DNA from: DATLNF01 sp046590575
GTDB taxonomy: Bacteria > Actinomycetota > Actinomycetes > BP-191
Direction: 5' to 3'
Assembly: GCA_046590575.1 (NCBI GenBank)
Contig: JBKJUS010000047.1
Location: 1 to 26,346 of the forward strand
DNA: 26,346 bases
Shown: piece by piece, positions 15,134 through 22,115 of the stretch
Layout: the number at the start of each line of letters is the position of its first letter
Numbering within the stretch: the stretch's first letter is position 1
The notes under the pieces: model-generated
Databases searched by the model: none
What the model was told of the DNA's origin: nothing
Seen by the model: the letters and a program-made list of their open reading frames with translations, nothing else
Made by a program: the position numbers and the translations under genes

Positions 15134-16299
15134 AGCTCAGCCCCGCCCGGATGCATCCGGGCGAGCGGTTGTCCTGGCTTCACCGGATCGCCGTCGGAGG
15201 CAAGCCACTCGACCAGCACCCCGCCGTGCGGAGAGACGACGTCGACGACGCCCGCGCGCGACTGCAGCGTCGCCACGCAGGAACCGGGCGCGACCGAGTC
15301 GAGCGTCTTGGTGGAGAGCGAAAGTGTCCCCGCGGACGGCGCGACGATGACTCGCCACGACGGAGCGTGAGCCGAGGATGCGGCACTGTGCAACAACAGC
15401 AGAGCGCGTGCAGCCTCAAGGTCTTCCGGGCCGCGCAGCTTGAGGGTCTCGACCCCGGGAAGAGCGCGCTTGACGAGCGCGCTGAGCGTGCCGGCCGGGG
15501 GCAGCTCGACGACCACCTGAATGTCCCGTGCGGCAAGTGTGTCCATGCACCGGTCCCAGCGCACCGGCGCGGCTACCTGCTCGACGAGTCGTCGCAGCAA
15601 CTCCCGACCGTCAGAGACGACCGCGCCATCGGCATTGGAAACCACCCGGGTGCGGGGGTCGACCACCGGCGCCGCGTCGGCGATGTCGGCAAGACGCTTG
15701 CGCGCCGAACTCATGAAGGAGGTGTGAAAGGCGCCCGCGACACTGAGCGGCATTACTCGAGCCACCCCATCGAGCGCCGCCGGCAGGGTCGCGAGCCGGG
15801 TCAGCTGGCCGGCGGCCACTACCTGACCGGCTCCGTTGCGGTTAGCGGCGCTCAGTCCAGCAGCCTCGATCGCGGCGAGCACCACCTCGGGATCGCCGCC
15901 GAGGATGGCAGACATGCCGGTCGGCTCGACGGCGGACGCCTCAGCCATCGCCTCACCCCGTTCACGCACCAGGGTGAGCGCTGCCTCGTCCGTCAGCGCT
16001 CCGGAGAGCGCAGCAACGGCTAGCTCACCGACGCTGTGGCCGGCGAGCAGGCCGATCGCGGACGGTGTGCCGTCAACGATCTGGTGGCCGACCGCGAGGG
16101 CGGTGGCGACGAGCAGCGGTTGGCAAGCCGCGGTGTCGCGGATGTCCTCCGCACTGCCCGTCGTACCGAGGGCGACGAGGTCACGGCCGACCACTGCGGA
16201 GTACCACCGCAACCGGGCCAGCACGTCAGGGTGGTCGAGCCAGGGCTCGAGGAAGCCGGGAGTCTGCGCGCCCTGACCGGGCGAAAGGAGAGCTAGCAC
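15130..16299 (-). CDS. fabD: malonyl-CoA:ACP transacylase with C-terminal biotinyl/lipoyl-like extension
   Basis: Transfers malonyl from CoA to ACP. Residues 1 to about 305 are a normal FabD: LSPGQGAQ at the N-terminus, nucleophile Ser89 in GHSVGE, Arg114 in VRERGEAM, His192 in AGAFHTSFM, and the ending VVELPPAGTLSALVKRALPG. The family is usually about 305-320 aa; this one has 389. Residues about 312-389 (15130-15366) look like a biotinyl/lipoyl half-barrel: VAPSAGTLSL, SVAPGSCVATLQS, then VVSPHGGVLVEWLASDGDPV and KPGQPLARMHP. The hairpin where biotin or lipoate is attached reads QSRAGVV, with no lysine. The start is GTG 16299 (V-LALLSPGQG); its ribosome site is weak. It is the first structural gene after the fasR-like regulator. 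Function of the extension is unknown. Confidence 0.94.
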   Translation of the reverse strand: MLALLSPGQGAQTPGFLEPWLDHPDVLARLRWYSAVVGRDLVALGTTGSAEDIRDTAACQPLLVATALAVGHQIVDGTPSAIGLLAGHSVGELAVAALSGALTDEAALTLVRERGEAMAEASAVEPTGMSAILGGDPEVVLAAIEAAGLSAANRNGAGQVVAAGQLTRLATLPAALDGVARVMPLSVAGAFHTSFMSSARKRLADIADAAPVVDPRTRVVSNADGAVVSDGRELLRRLVEQVAAPVRWDRCMDTLAARDIQVVVELPPAGTLSALVKRALPGVETLKLRGPEDLEAARALLLLHSAASSAHAPSWRVIVAPSAGTLSLSTKTLDSVAPGSCVATLQSRAGVVDVVSPHGGVLVEWLASDGDPVKPGQPLARMHPGGAEL

Positions 16300-16413
16300 C
16301 TATCTAGGCTGTCGTCCCGCCGAGGGGCGAACCACCGGCGACACCGACGAAGAATCCGCGCGACTTTTGTAGGGATCCTCCAAGTAACCGCGAGAACCTG
16401 GACGTAGTCCCGG
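16300..16413 (-). promoter_or_regulatory. fasR-fabD intergenic region, probable operon control site
   Basis: These 114 nt separate the regulator stop from the fabD GTG on the minus strand. In Streptomyces the equivalent gap holds the fab operon promoter and the FasR binding site. The most AT-rich stretch (CCTACAAAAGTCGC on the minus strand, about 16353-16366) is a possible -10 area. I cannot define a -35 or operator with confidence. Confidence 0.35.
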
Positions 16414-17562
16414 TCAGCCGTCTGCCAGCCGGCCGAGAGCCAGGGTGACCTGCAGGACGAACGCCGCCCGGGGCTCGAGAGGATCGAGCCCGGTGAGCAG
16501 GGCGACCTTGCGCAGCCGGTAGCGGACGGTGTTGGCGTGCAGGAAGGTCGACCGGGCCGTCGCCTCGACCGACCGGCCCTCATCGAGGTAGCAGGCGACC
16601 GTCTCGAGCGCCGCGGCATCCGTGCCGAGAGTTCGGTACACCCGCTCCACCAGGGCCTCGCGGGCTTCAACGTCGCCGTCCAGCGCTCGCTCCGGCAGCA
16701 GGTCGTCGGACGACACGGGGCTGGGGGCGCCGCGCCATGCCGGCACCACGCGGAGACCGGACAGCGCCGCGCGGGCTGACCCGGCCACCTGCGCGAGGGA
16801 GCTCACCGTCGGCCCGACGACGACCGGGCCGGCCCCGAAGAGCGCGACCAGCGATGCGGGGACGGTGAGCCCGGCGTCAGCCCCGAGGAGAAGCAGAAGT
16901 CGGTCTCCGTGCAGACCAGCCAGCGACTCGAGACCGACGGCGCGACACCTCTGCTCCACCTCGTCGAGCACTTGCTCCGGCTCGCCCGACGGCGCAGCGC
17001 CCACGGCCACGGTCAGTTGTGGGGGCGGCGCCCACGCCAGCGCGGCGGCTCGAGCCTCGAGGATGTCCGGATCACCACCTCGCACCAGAGCCTCGACGAG
17101 CAGCGCACGTGACCGCGCGTGCCACGCGCCGCGCTCCTCTGCGGCAGAGGCGTAGACCTGGGCGGCCGCGAAGGCGACTTCACGGGAGAAGCGGAGCACA
17201 CCTTCGCGAAGCGCCGCCTCCTCGCCAGCGGCTGCGAGCTCGGGCACGGCCTCCTCCACCACGTCGACGACGAGCTGGACCAGCTCGACGGTCTGCTGCA
17301 AGGAGATGACCTTGGCCAGGGCACGCGGCGCGACGCCGAAGACCGGCCCGGCGAGCTGGTCACCCGCGGCGGCGCGCTGCCACTGGACGAAGGCCTCGAT
17401 GCCGGAGTGGGCCACCAGCCCGACCCATGACCGGTGCTCCGGGGCGAGGAGCCGAAACCAGGGCAGCTCCTCACCCATCCGCCGTACGGCGGTCGTGGTG
17501 AGCGCACCGGTGGCCCGTTCGACCCGGCGGGTGCTCGCCGCGGTGCTCTTGCGCGTGGCCAT
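16414..17562 (-). CDS. fasR: PucR/CdaR-type transcriptional regulator, FasR/MabR-like
   Basis: Probable activator of the fatty acid operon that follows. The 382-aa protein starts at ATG 17562, backed by GGAAGGG just upstream; the 53 residues possible before it look non-coding. The N-terminal half (ALTTTAVRRMGEELPWFRLL to QLVVDVVEEAVPEL) and a middle GGDEF-like/CdaR region lead to a C-terminal PucR helix-turn-helix: CYLDEGRSVEATARSTFLHA then NTVRYRLRKVALLTGLDP. Streptomyces coelicolor FasR (SCO2386) and M. tuberculosis MabR (Rv2242) have this architecture and stand directly before fabD. The symbol rests on that position plus the fold. Malonyl-CoA or acyl-CoA sensing is conceivable but not shown. 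It is transcribed divergently from the hydrolase gene. Confidence 0.85.
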   Translation of the reverse strand: MATRKSTAASTRRVERATGALTTTAVRRMGEELPWFRLLAPEHRSWVGLVAHSGIEAFVQWQRAAAGDQLAGPVFGVAPRALAKVISLQQTVELVQLVVDVVEEAVPELAAAGEEAALREGVLRFSREVAFAAAQVYASAAEERGAWHARSRALLVEALVRGGDPDILEARAAALAWAPPPQLTVAVGAAPSGEPEQVLDEVEQRCRAVGLESLAGLHGDRLLLLLGADAGLTVPASLVALFGAGPVVVGPTVSSLAQVAGSARAALSGLRVVPAWRGAPSPVSSDDLLPERALDGDVEAREALVERVYRTLGTDAAALETVACYLDEGRSVEATARSTFLHANTVRYRLRKVALLTGLDPLEPRAAFVLQVTLALGRLADG

Positions 17563-17741
17563 GGCCGGACCCTTCCGTCCTGCGCGCTCTTTGTCCAGGC
17601 CCTCCAATGGGCGGTGCCGAATCGCCACTCGCTGCACTGTCGACCCCGGGGGGGGTAGCAGGCACCGGCCGGGCTGACGTCGAAGTAGCACCCGGTGGAC
17701 GTCCAGCGTGCACCCGCTCACTATCCAGATCAGGAGCTTCC
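17563..17741. promoter_or_regulatory. divergent control region between fasR and hydrolase gene
   Basis: These 179 nt contain the starts of two divergent genes and both ribosome sites (GGAAGGG for fasR, AGGAG at 17732-17736 for the hydrolase). A run of eight G follows CCCC at 17645-17656 (accccggggggggt). Promoter hexamers are not clear. Confidence 0.4.
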
Positions 17742-18893
17742 GTGTCCCCCAGCTCGCTGACCCGTCGGACCACCCTCCTCGTCGCGGCCGGTCTGCTCCT
17801 GTGCTCGGCCGTGCCGGCGCTGGCCGACCACGACCAGGGCAGGGGACGCGGTGCGAAGAAGGGTCACTCCAGGGAGCAGGCCACGCCGGCGGCGGACTTC
17901 TGCACCGGCGGAGGTGCGGCCCGACCGCTCACACTCATCGTCGACGGTCAGCGGGCCACCGGGCTCTATGCCGTGCCGAAGGGCCGAGCGAAGGGCCTGG
18001 TGGTCTACACGCACGGCTACGGGCATACGGCGGAATCGTGGCGCAAGCACCTCACCGACACCGCGGCCCGGGACGGCGTCATCGCCATCGCCATGAACTA
18101 CCGCGGCGAGGTCATCTCCCCGCCAGCGAAGGGCAAGACCTTGCCCTCGTCCCGCGGCTGGCAAGTGCGCGAAGGCGCCGCCGACTCCAACTCCGCCGCC
18201 CAGCTCGTCGAGCGCCGCTGTCCTGGTCTCAAGACGATCGTGCTCTACGGCGTGAGCATGGGTGGCAACACGGCCGGCCTCGCCCTCGCGGCCAAGCCGA
18301 CCCGCAGCACTGGCGCCCCGCTCTACGACTACTGGTTCCAGATGGAAGGCGCCGCCAACGTCGTCGAGACCTACCTCGCGGCGCGCGGGCTCCAGGGCAG
18401 CGGCAACGCCACAGCCGCCAGCGCTGTCGAGGACATCGAGCGTGAGATGGGCGGCAGCTTCGAGGCGAAGAGCTCGGTGTACGCCGAACACGCCGTGGTC
18501 AACCGGGTCGACGACATCGCGGCGGCCGGAGTCAAGGGTGTCGTGCTGATGCACGGCGTCGCGGACGGTCTCGTGCCCTACAACCAGTCTCGCGAGCTGC
18601 ACGCCCGCCTCCTCGAAGCGGGTCTTCGCGCGGAGTTCCACACCTTTGTGACCCGGAGTGCGTCCAGCGAGTCGGGCACGACGATCGACGGGTACGCGAC
18701 GGGCAGCGTGCCCGGGTACACCTCACCGTTCGCCGGTCACGCGTCCGAGTCCAGCGACACCCACATACAGAACATCGCTGGTTTCGCCCGCCTTTCCGAG
18801 GTCCTCCGCGGCCTGGCGCCGGACTGCAAGGAGCACACCGTGGACGGTGCCTCTGGGCTGTCCTTCTTCGTCTCGACCCAGAACGTGTGCTAG
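17742..18893 (+). CDS. secreted alpha/beta hydrolase (lipase/esterase-like)
   Basis: Predicted exported serine hydrolase of 383 aa. GTG 17742 is preceded by AGGAG and is followed by a clean signal peptide: SLTRRTT, hydrophobic LLVAAGLLLCSAVPALA, cleavage near residue 28, then a basic linker (GRGRGAKKGH). The alpha/beta fold shows the oxyanion motif YTHGYGH (about 89-95), nucleophile Ser172 in YGVSMGGN, a late Asp in HGVADGLVP and a His candidate in GHASESSDTH. Two or more cysteines (CTGGG, RRCPG, DCKEH, QNVC) could pair outside the cell. Substrate is unknown. The stop is 14 nt from that of the convergent glycosidase gene. Confidence 0.88.
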   Translation: MSPSSLTRRTTLLVAAGLLLCSAVPALADHDQGRGRGAKKGHSREQATPAADFCTGGGAARPLTLIVDGQRATGLYAVPKGRAKGLVVYTHGYGHTAESWRKHLTDTAARDGVIAIAMNYRGEVISPPAKGKTLPSSRGWQVREGAADSNSAAQLVERRCPGLKTIVLYGVSMGGNTAGLALAAKPTRSTGAPLYDYWFQMEGAANVVETYLAARGLQGSGNATAASAVEDIEREMGGSFEAKSSVYAEHAVVNRVDDIAAAGVKGVVLMHGVADGLVPYNQSRELHARLLEAGLRAEFHTFVTRSASSESGTTIDGYATGSVPGYTSPFAGHASESSDTHIQNIAGFARLSEVLRGLAPDCKEHTVDGASGLSFFVSTQNVC

Positions 18894-18907
18894 CCCGCAG
18901 CGCCGCG

Positions 18908-21136
18908 TCACCTACGCAGATAGCGCTCAGCGGCAGCCCGCAAGCCCGGCGAGAGCCCGACTCCTTGACGGCGCAGCGAGTCGGCGTAGCCGCCGGTCGA
19001 TCCAGGGTCGGTGAGCCGCGCATCGTCGTACGCCGTCCGGGGGGCGGTTAGCACCCCGCGGCTTACCGGCGTGCCCGCACCGGTCAGCTCACCGGGGTCT
19101 GGGCCCCGCAGGAGGAGAAGCGCGTTGGCGACACCGCGTTCGGTGCCGTCGGAGGGCCGGTTGGTGACCATGCCGTTGACCACCATGGTGGAGGACCCGC
19201 CCCCGTCGAGGTTGAGGGCCGAGGTGGCGCCGAGAGAAAGGAAGAAGCTGGCCAGCTGAGTCAGGCTCATGCCGACCGAGTGACCGGGCGCGCGTCCGTC
19301 GACCACGACGAGGAAGATCTTGCTCCCGGCGATGCCGACCGCGGTGCGCGGGTTGGGGCCGTAGAACGATCCGGCGGCGTCGAGGCCCGGCACCGGAGCA
19401 CCATCTCGGACGAGCATCGGGTTGCCCCCGATAGCGTCCAGCACACCAGGCCAGCCCGTGAGCGACCAGCGATGGGTCAGCGGCTCGCCCGGCGCAAGAC
19501 TGCGCAGATAGGCCTCCTTCGACCCGCCGATCGCGGCCGAGAGGACGTCACCGGTGGCACCCGTCGCGGGCAGCGGCTGCCCGTCACACTGCACCAGGTC
19601 GACCGTGTGGTCCTGTAACACCTCACCCGAGGCGTCGAGCCGCGGCCCGCTGCTGGAGCGCAGCTGCGCCGAGCAGCCGTTGCCCGACGGGCGCTCGATG
19701 CTGCCGCCCTCGGGCGTGAACTCGATGACATCGTCGAAACCGGGGCCGCCGGAGTTGACCTTGGCGATGGGCTGTCGGCTCCCGTCGCCACGGGCCACGC
19801 TGATGTCGGGCCGCGGACCGTCGAAGTACGCAGCCTGCTCGTCCTGTCGGACCGCGAAGCCACGCCCCAGTACCTGCTCGGTCTGGAGGAGCCGGCCGTC
19901 CTCGGCGAAGAGATGTACCGGGCGGCCGTTGGACAGGGCGAAGTCACCGTTGATGGCGACGAGCGCGTCGTGACGGCCGGCCATGGACGAGGTTCGCTCG
20001 AGCCCGGCTAGCTCACTGGTGCCCAACGCCGTGTCGAAAGTCGACGCGGCAGCCAGGTCGACGGTCACCACCTGCATGGCCACCGGACCGACCGGGTCGA
20101 CGATCGACCGGAAGGACACCCCTCGCGCCAGTCGCTCCTCGAAGCTTCGGGTGACGCCGTTCACCGGAGCGACGGCGTACGCGGTCCAGCTGCCGGCACT
20201 GAAGCTGCGCTGGTAGACCCGGCCGTTGGTGCCGAGCACGAGGACCAGGCGGTGCCCGGGCGCCCAGGACGTCGCAGCCGGCCCGCCCGCCAGCGCACCG
20301 CCGAGACCGGCCCAGGGTGAGTACTGCCCGGCCATGAGCGACCGGTGGTAGAGCGCCCCGTTGCCACCGCGGACGTAGAGGTCGATCGTGCCGTCGCCGT
20401 GCGAGGCCACGGCAGGGTTGGACGTCGCGACACCACCGACCCGCGCAAAGGGCTGCCAGGCGGTCCCGTCGTAGGTCTTCTCCCAGATCGCATCGTCGGT
20501 GCTGCGGACGAAGACGACCAGCCGGCCACCGCCCGGGGTCGCCGCGGCGGGCGAGGACGTCAGCGCGCCACCCAGCAACACCCACTCCGACCACCGGCCA
20601 TCCCGCAGCGTGCGGTAGGCCAGGGAGTCGTCGTCGAACCGGGCGAACAGGTCGAGCCGCCCCGGCCCGCTCGCCACGACCGACGGCTCGCCGACGATGC
20701 CGCCGCCCAGCGAGCTCCAACCTGACCATCGTGAGTTCTCGAACCGCTTGGTCCACACTGCTCCGTCACCGCCACGGACGAAGACGTGCAGGCGCCCGGG
20801 CTCCGTGCTCGCCACCGCCGGTCCGCTGGTAATCGACCCACCGAGGCTCGGAGCGGTCGTCCAGCCTTTGCCGGTTGCGTAGGTTGTCTGCTCCAGGGTG
20901 CCCCCCGCCGACTGGTGGAAGACGTCGATCCGGCCAAGCCCCCACGACGCGGTGGCCAGCGGTGACGGGACTTTCACCGGCGACCGGCTCGGCGCGCTGT
21001 CGGCGATGGGGACCAAGCGGTCGGCATCCGACGTCGCGGGCCGAGATGACTGACTCGGGGTGGCCGCCGGGGCAGTGCCGAGTGCGGCAATGCCGAGAGC
21101 GAGGCCGGCCACGAGGCCGGAGCGGGACACGCGCAT
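18908..21136 (-). CDS. secreted phosphodiester glycosidase (NAGPA) fused to beta-propeller repeats
   Basis: Exported protein of 742 aa. ATG 21136 follows GGAGAG at seven bases (a TTG just before is less likely). The signal peptide is RVSRSGLVAGLALGIAALG up to APAA. Residues about 60-335 contain six sequence repeats of roughly 45 aa with the pattern GRLxVFVRGxDGAxW...W..LGG...S.PAVAS, as in PLL/tachylectin-like lectin propellers. The second half (about 345-690) is a NAGPA domain: VAINGDFALSNGRP, GPNPRTAVGI, LVVVDGRAPGHSVGMSLTQL and NLDGGGSSTMVVNG. NAGPA enzymes remove sugars held in phosphodiester linkage; in actinomycetes the wall or capsule could be the target. A short C-terminal tail ends in GLSPGLRAAAERYLRR. 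No wall anchor is seen. Domain calls are firm, substrate unknown. Confidence 0.9.
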   Translation of the reverse strand: MRVSRSGLVAGLALGIAALGTAPAATPSQSSRPATSDADRLVPIADSAPSRSPVKVPSPLATASWGLGRIDVFHQSAGGTLEQTTYATGKGWTTAPSLGGSITSGPAVASTEPGRLHVFVRGGDGAVWTKRFENSRWSGWSSLGGGIVGEPSVVASGPGRLDLFARFDDDSLAYRTLRDGRWSEWVLLGGALTSSPAAATPGGGRLVVFVRSTDDAIWEKTYDGTAWQPFARVGGVATSNPAVASHGDGTIDLYVRGGNGALYHRSLMAGQYSPWAGLGGALAGGPAATSWAPGHRLVLVLGTNGRVYQRSFSAGSWTAYAVAPVNGVTRSFEERLARGVSFRSIVDPVGPVAMQVVTVDLAAASTFDTALGTSELAGLERTSSMAGRHDALVAINGDFALSNGRPVHLFAEDGRLLQTEQVLGRGFAVRQDEQAAYFDGPRPDISVARGDGSRQPIAKVNSGGPGFDDVIEFTPEGGSIERPSGNGCSAQLRSSSGPRLDASGEVLQDHTVDLVQCDGQPLPATGATGDVLSAAIGGSKEAYLRSLAPGEPLTHRWSLTGWPGVLDAIGGNPMLVRDGAPVPGLDAAGSFYGPNPRTAVGIAGSKIFLVVVDGRAPGHSVGMSLTQLASFFLSLGATSALNLDGGGSSTMVVNGMVTNRPSDGTERGVANALLLLRGPDPGELTGAGTPVSRGVLTAPRTAYDDARLTDPGSTGGYADSLRRQGVGLSPGLRAAAERYLRR

Positions 21137-21174
21137 CAAGCTGCTCTCCGAGAGGGCAAGGGAAGGTGGTAGCT

Positions 21175-21190
21175 ATGTCCTACTGGACAT
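21175..21190. promoter_or_regulatory. 16-bp perfect inverted repeat upstream of the NAGPA gene
   Basis: ATGTCC-tact-GGACAT is a perfect palindrome with 6-bp arms, 38 nt before the ATG at 21136. It sits where an operator or 5' UTR hairpin would be. No known regulator motif is recognised. Confidence 0.45.
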
Positions 21191-21256
21191 CTCCACCCTA
21201 AGTGAGTCGCCCGACGGTGGGAGTTCGGTTGCCAGGCACGGCACAATGGCCTCCCC

Positions 21257-21329
21257 GCCTCCGTAGCTCAGGGGATAGAGCATCCGCCTCCTAAGCGGGT
21301 GGTCGTGGGTTCGAATCCCGCCGGGGGCA
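21257..21329 (+). tRNA. tRNA-Arg (anticodon CCT)
   Basis: A full cloverleaf of 73 nt can be drawn. The acceptor stem GCCTCCG pairs with CGGGGGC with one T-G pair. The D arm is GCTC-AGGGGATA-GAGC, the anticodon arm TCCGC-CTCCTAA-GCGGG (anticodon CCT, reading AGG) and the T arm GTGGG-TTCGAAT-CCCGC. The discriminator is A at 21329. CCA is not encoded. Confidence 0.97.
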
Positions 21330-21366
21330 CTGATCCGCTGGCCAGCAGCACGCAGTCGTCCGTGGC

Positions 21367-21372
21367 TACGCT
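21367..21372 (+). promoter_or_regulatory. TANNNT -10 box set for a leaderless transcript
   Basis: TACGCT ends 7 nt before the ATG at 21380, the same arrangement as before the HNH gene. It supports 21380 as start of the next gene, which has no ribosome site. Confidence 0.45.
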
Positions 21373-21379
21373 GCCGCGC

Positions 21380-22090
21380 ATGAGTGAGACGATCGTCATC
21401 GACCGCCGTTACCGCGGGCCCGAGCGTTCTGGCAACGGCGGGTGGTCCGCCGGTCTGGTGGCGGCTGCTCTCGCCGGTCCGGCCGAGGTCACCCTGCGAA
21501 CTCCGCCGCCGCTCGACATCCCACTCGAGGTGCGCCGTACCGACGGCGGCGCGACGATGCACCACGGCGACGTGCTGGTCGCCGAGGGTGTCTCGACCGT
21601 CCTAGATCTTGCGCCGCCACGGGTCGTCACCGCTCGAGAGGCCACCCAGGCGACGGCGGGGTACGCCGGCTTCATGAGTCACGCCTTCAGCGGGTGCTTC
21701 GTCTGTGGACCGGACCGCGAGGAAGGCGATGGGCTGCGCATCTTCCCCGGGCCGGTCGCCCCCGGGCTGGTCGCCGCTCCCTGGACGCCGCACCCGTCCT
21801 TGGTCGACGGATCCGGCGAGATGGTCCGACCGGCGGTCTGGGCCGCGCTGGACTGCCCCGGAGGGTGGGCCGGTGACATCAGCGAGGAGCGTCCGGCGGT
21901 GCTCGGCCGGCTCGCCGTCGACGTACGACGTACGCCGCACGTCGGTGAGCCGCTGGTCGTTCTCGGGTGGGCGATCGAGGTTCGACAGAAGACGTTTCTC
22001 GCCGGCTCCGCGCTGCAGACCGCGGACGGCGAAGTGCTCGCGGTGGGGCGTTCCACCTGGGTCCGCGTGCCGCCCGACTGGACCGGCTGA
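21380..22090 (+). CDS. conserved hypothetical protein, possible hotdog-fold thioesterase
   Basis: 236-aa soluble protein without signal peptide or membrane segment. The start ATG 21380 is chosen because the frame upstream runs into the tRNA gene. Visible features are an N-terminal RRYRGPERSGNGGWSAGLVA, a central CxxC segment (SGCFVCGPDREEGDGLRIFP), then WTPHP, AALDCPGGWAG and a C-terminal strand-rich part VLGWAIEVRQKTFLAGSAL. The early GNGG-SAGLVA and the paired strand pattern resemble acyl-CoA thioesterase (hotdog) proteins, in which the first and second halves would be two hotdog units, but I do not recognise a catalytic signature. The CxxC may bind metal or be structural. Downstream it converges on the MFS gene with 25 nt between. 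Confidence 0.7.
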   Translation: MSETIVIDRRYRGPERSGNGGWSAGLVAAALAGPAEVTLRTPPPLDIPLEVRRTDGGATMHHGDVLVAEGVSTVLDLAPPRVVTAREATQATAGYAGFMSHAFSGCFVCGPDREEGDGLRIFPGPVAPGLVAAPWTPHPSLVDGSGEMVRPAVWAALDCPGGWAGDISEERPAVLGRLAVDVRRTPHVGEPLVVLGWAIEVRQKTFLAGSALQTADGEVLAVGRSTWVRVPPDWTG

Positions 22091-22091
22091 C

Positions 22092-22115
22092 CGCGCGGCA
22101 GGGCGCGCGGCAGGG
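22092..22115. repeat. exact 12-bp tandem duplication in a convergent spacer
   Basis: cgcgcggcaggg occurs twice head to tail and fills the 25-nt gap between the two convergent stop codons, ending at the base before the MFS stop. It does not form an obvious terminator hairpin. Confidence 0.75.

Noticed and set aside
18894..18907. Terminator between the convergent hydrolase and NAGPA genes
   Set aside because: Only 14 nt separate the stops and no stem-loop with a T run can be drawn there.
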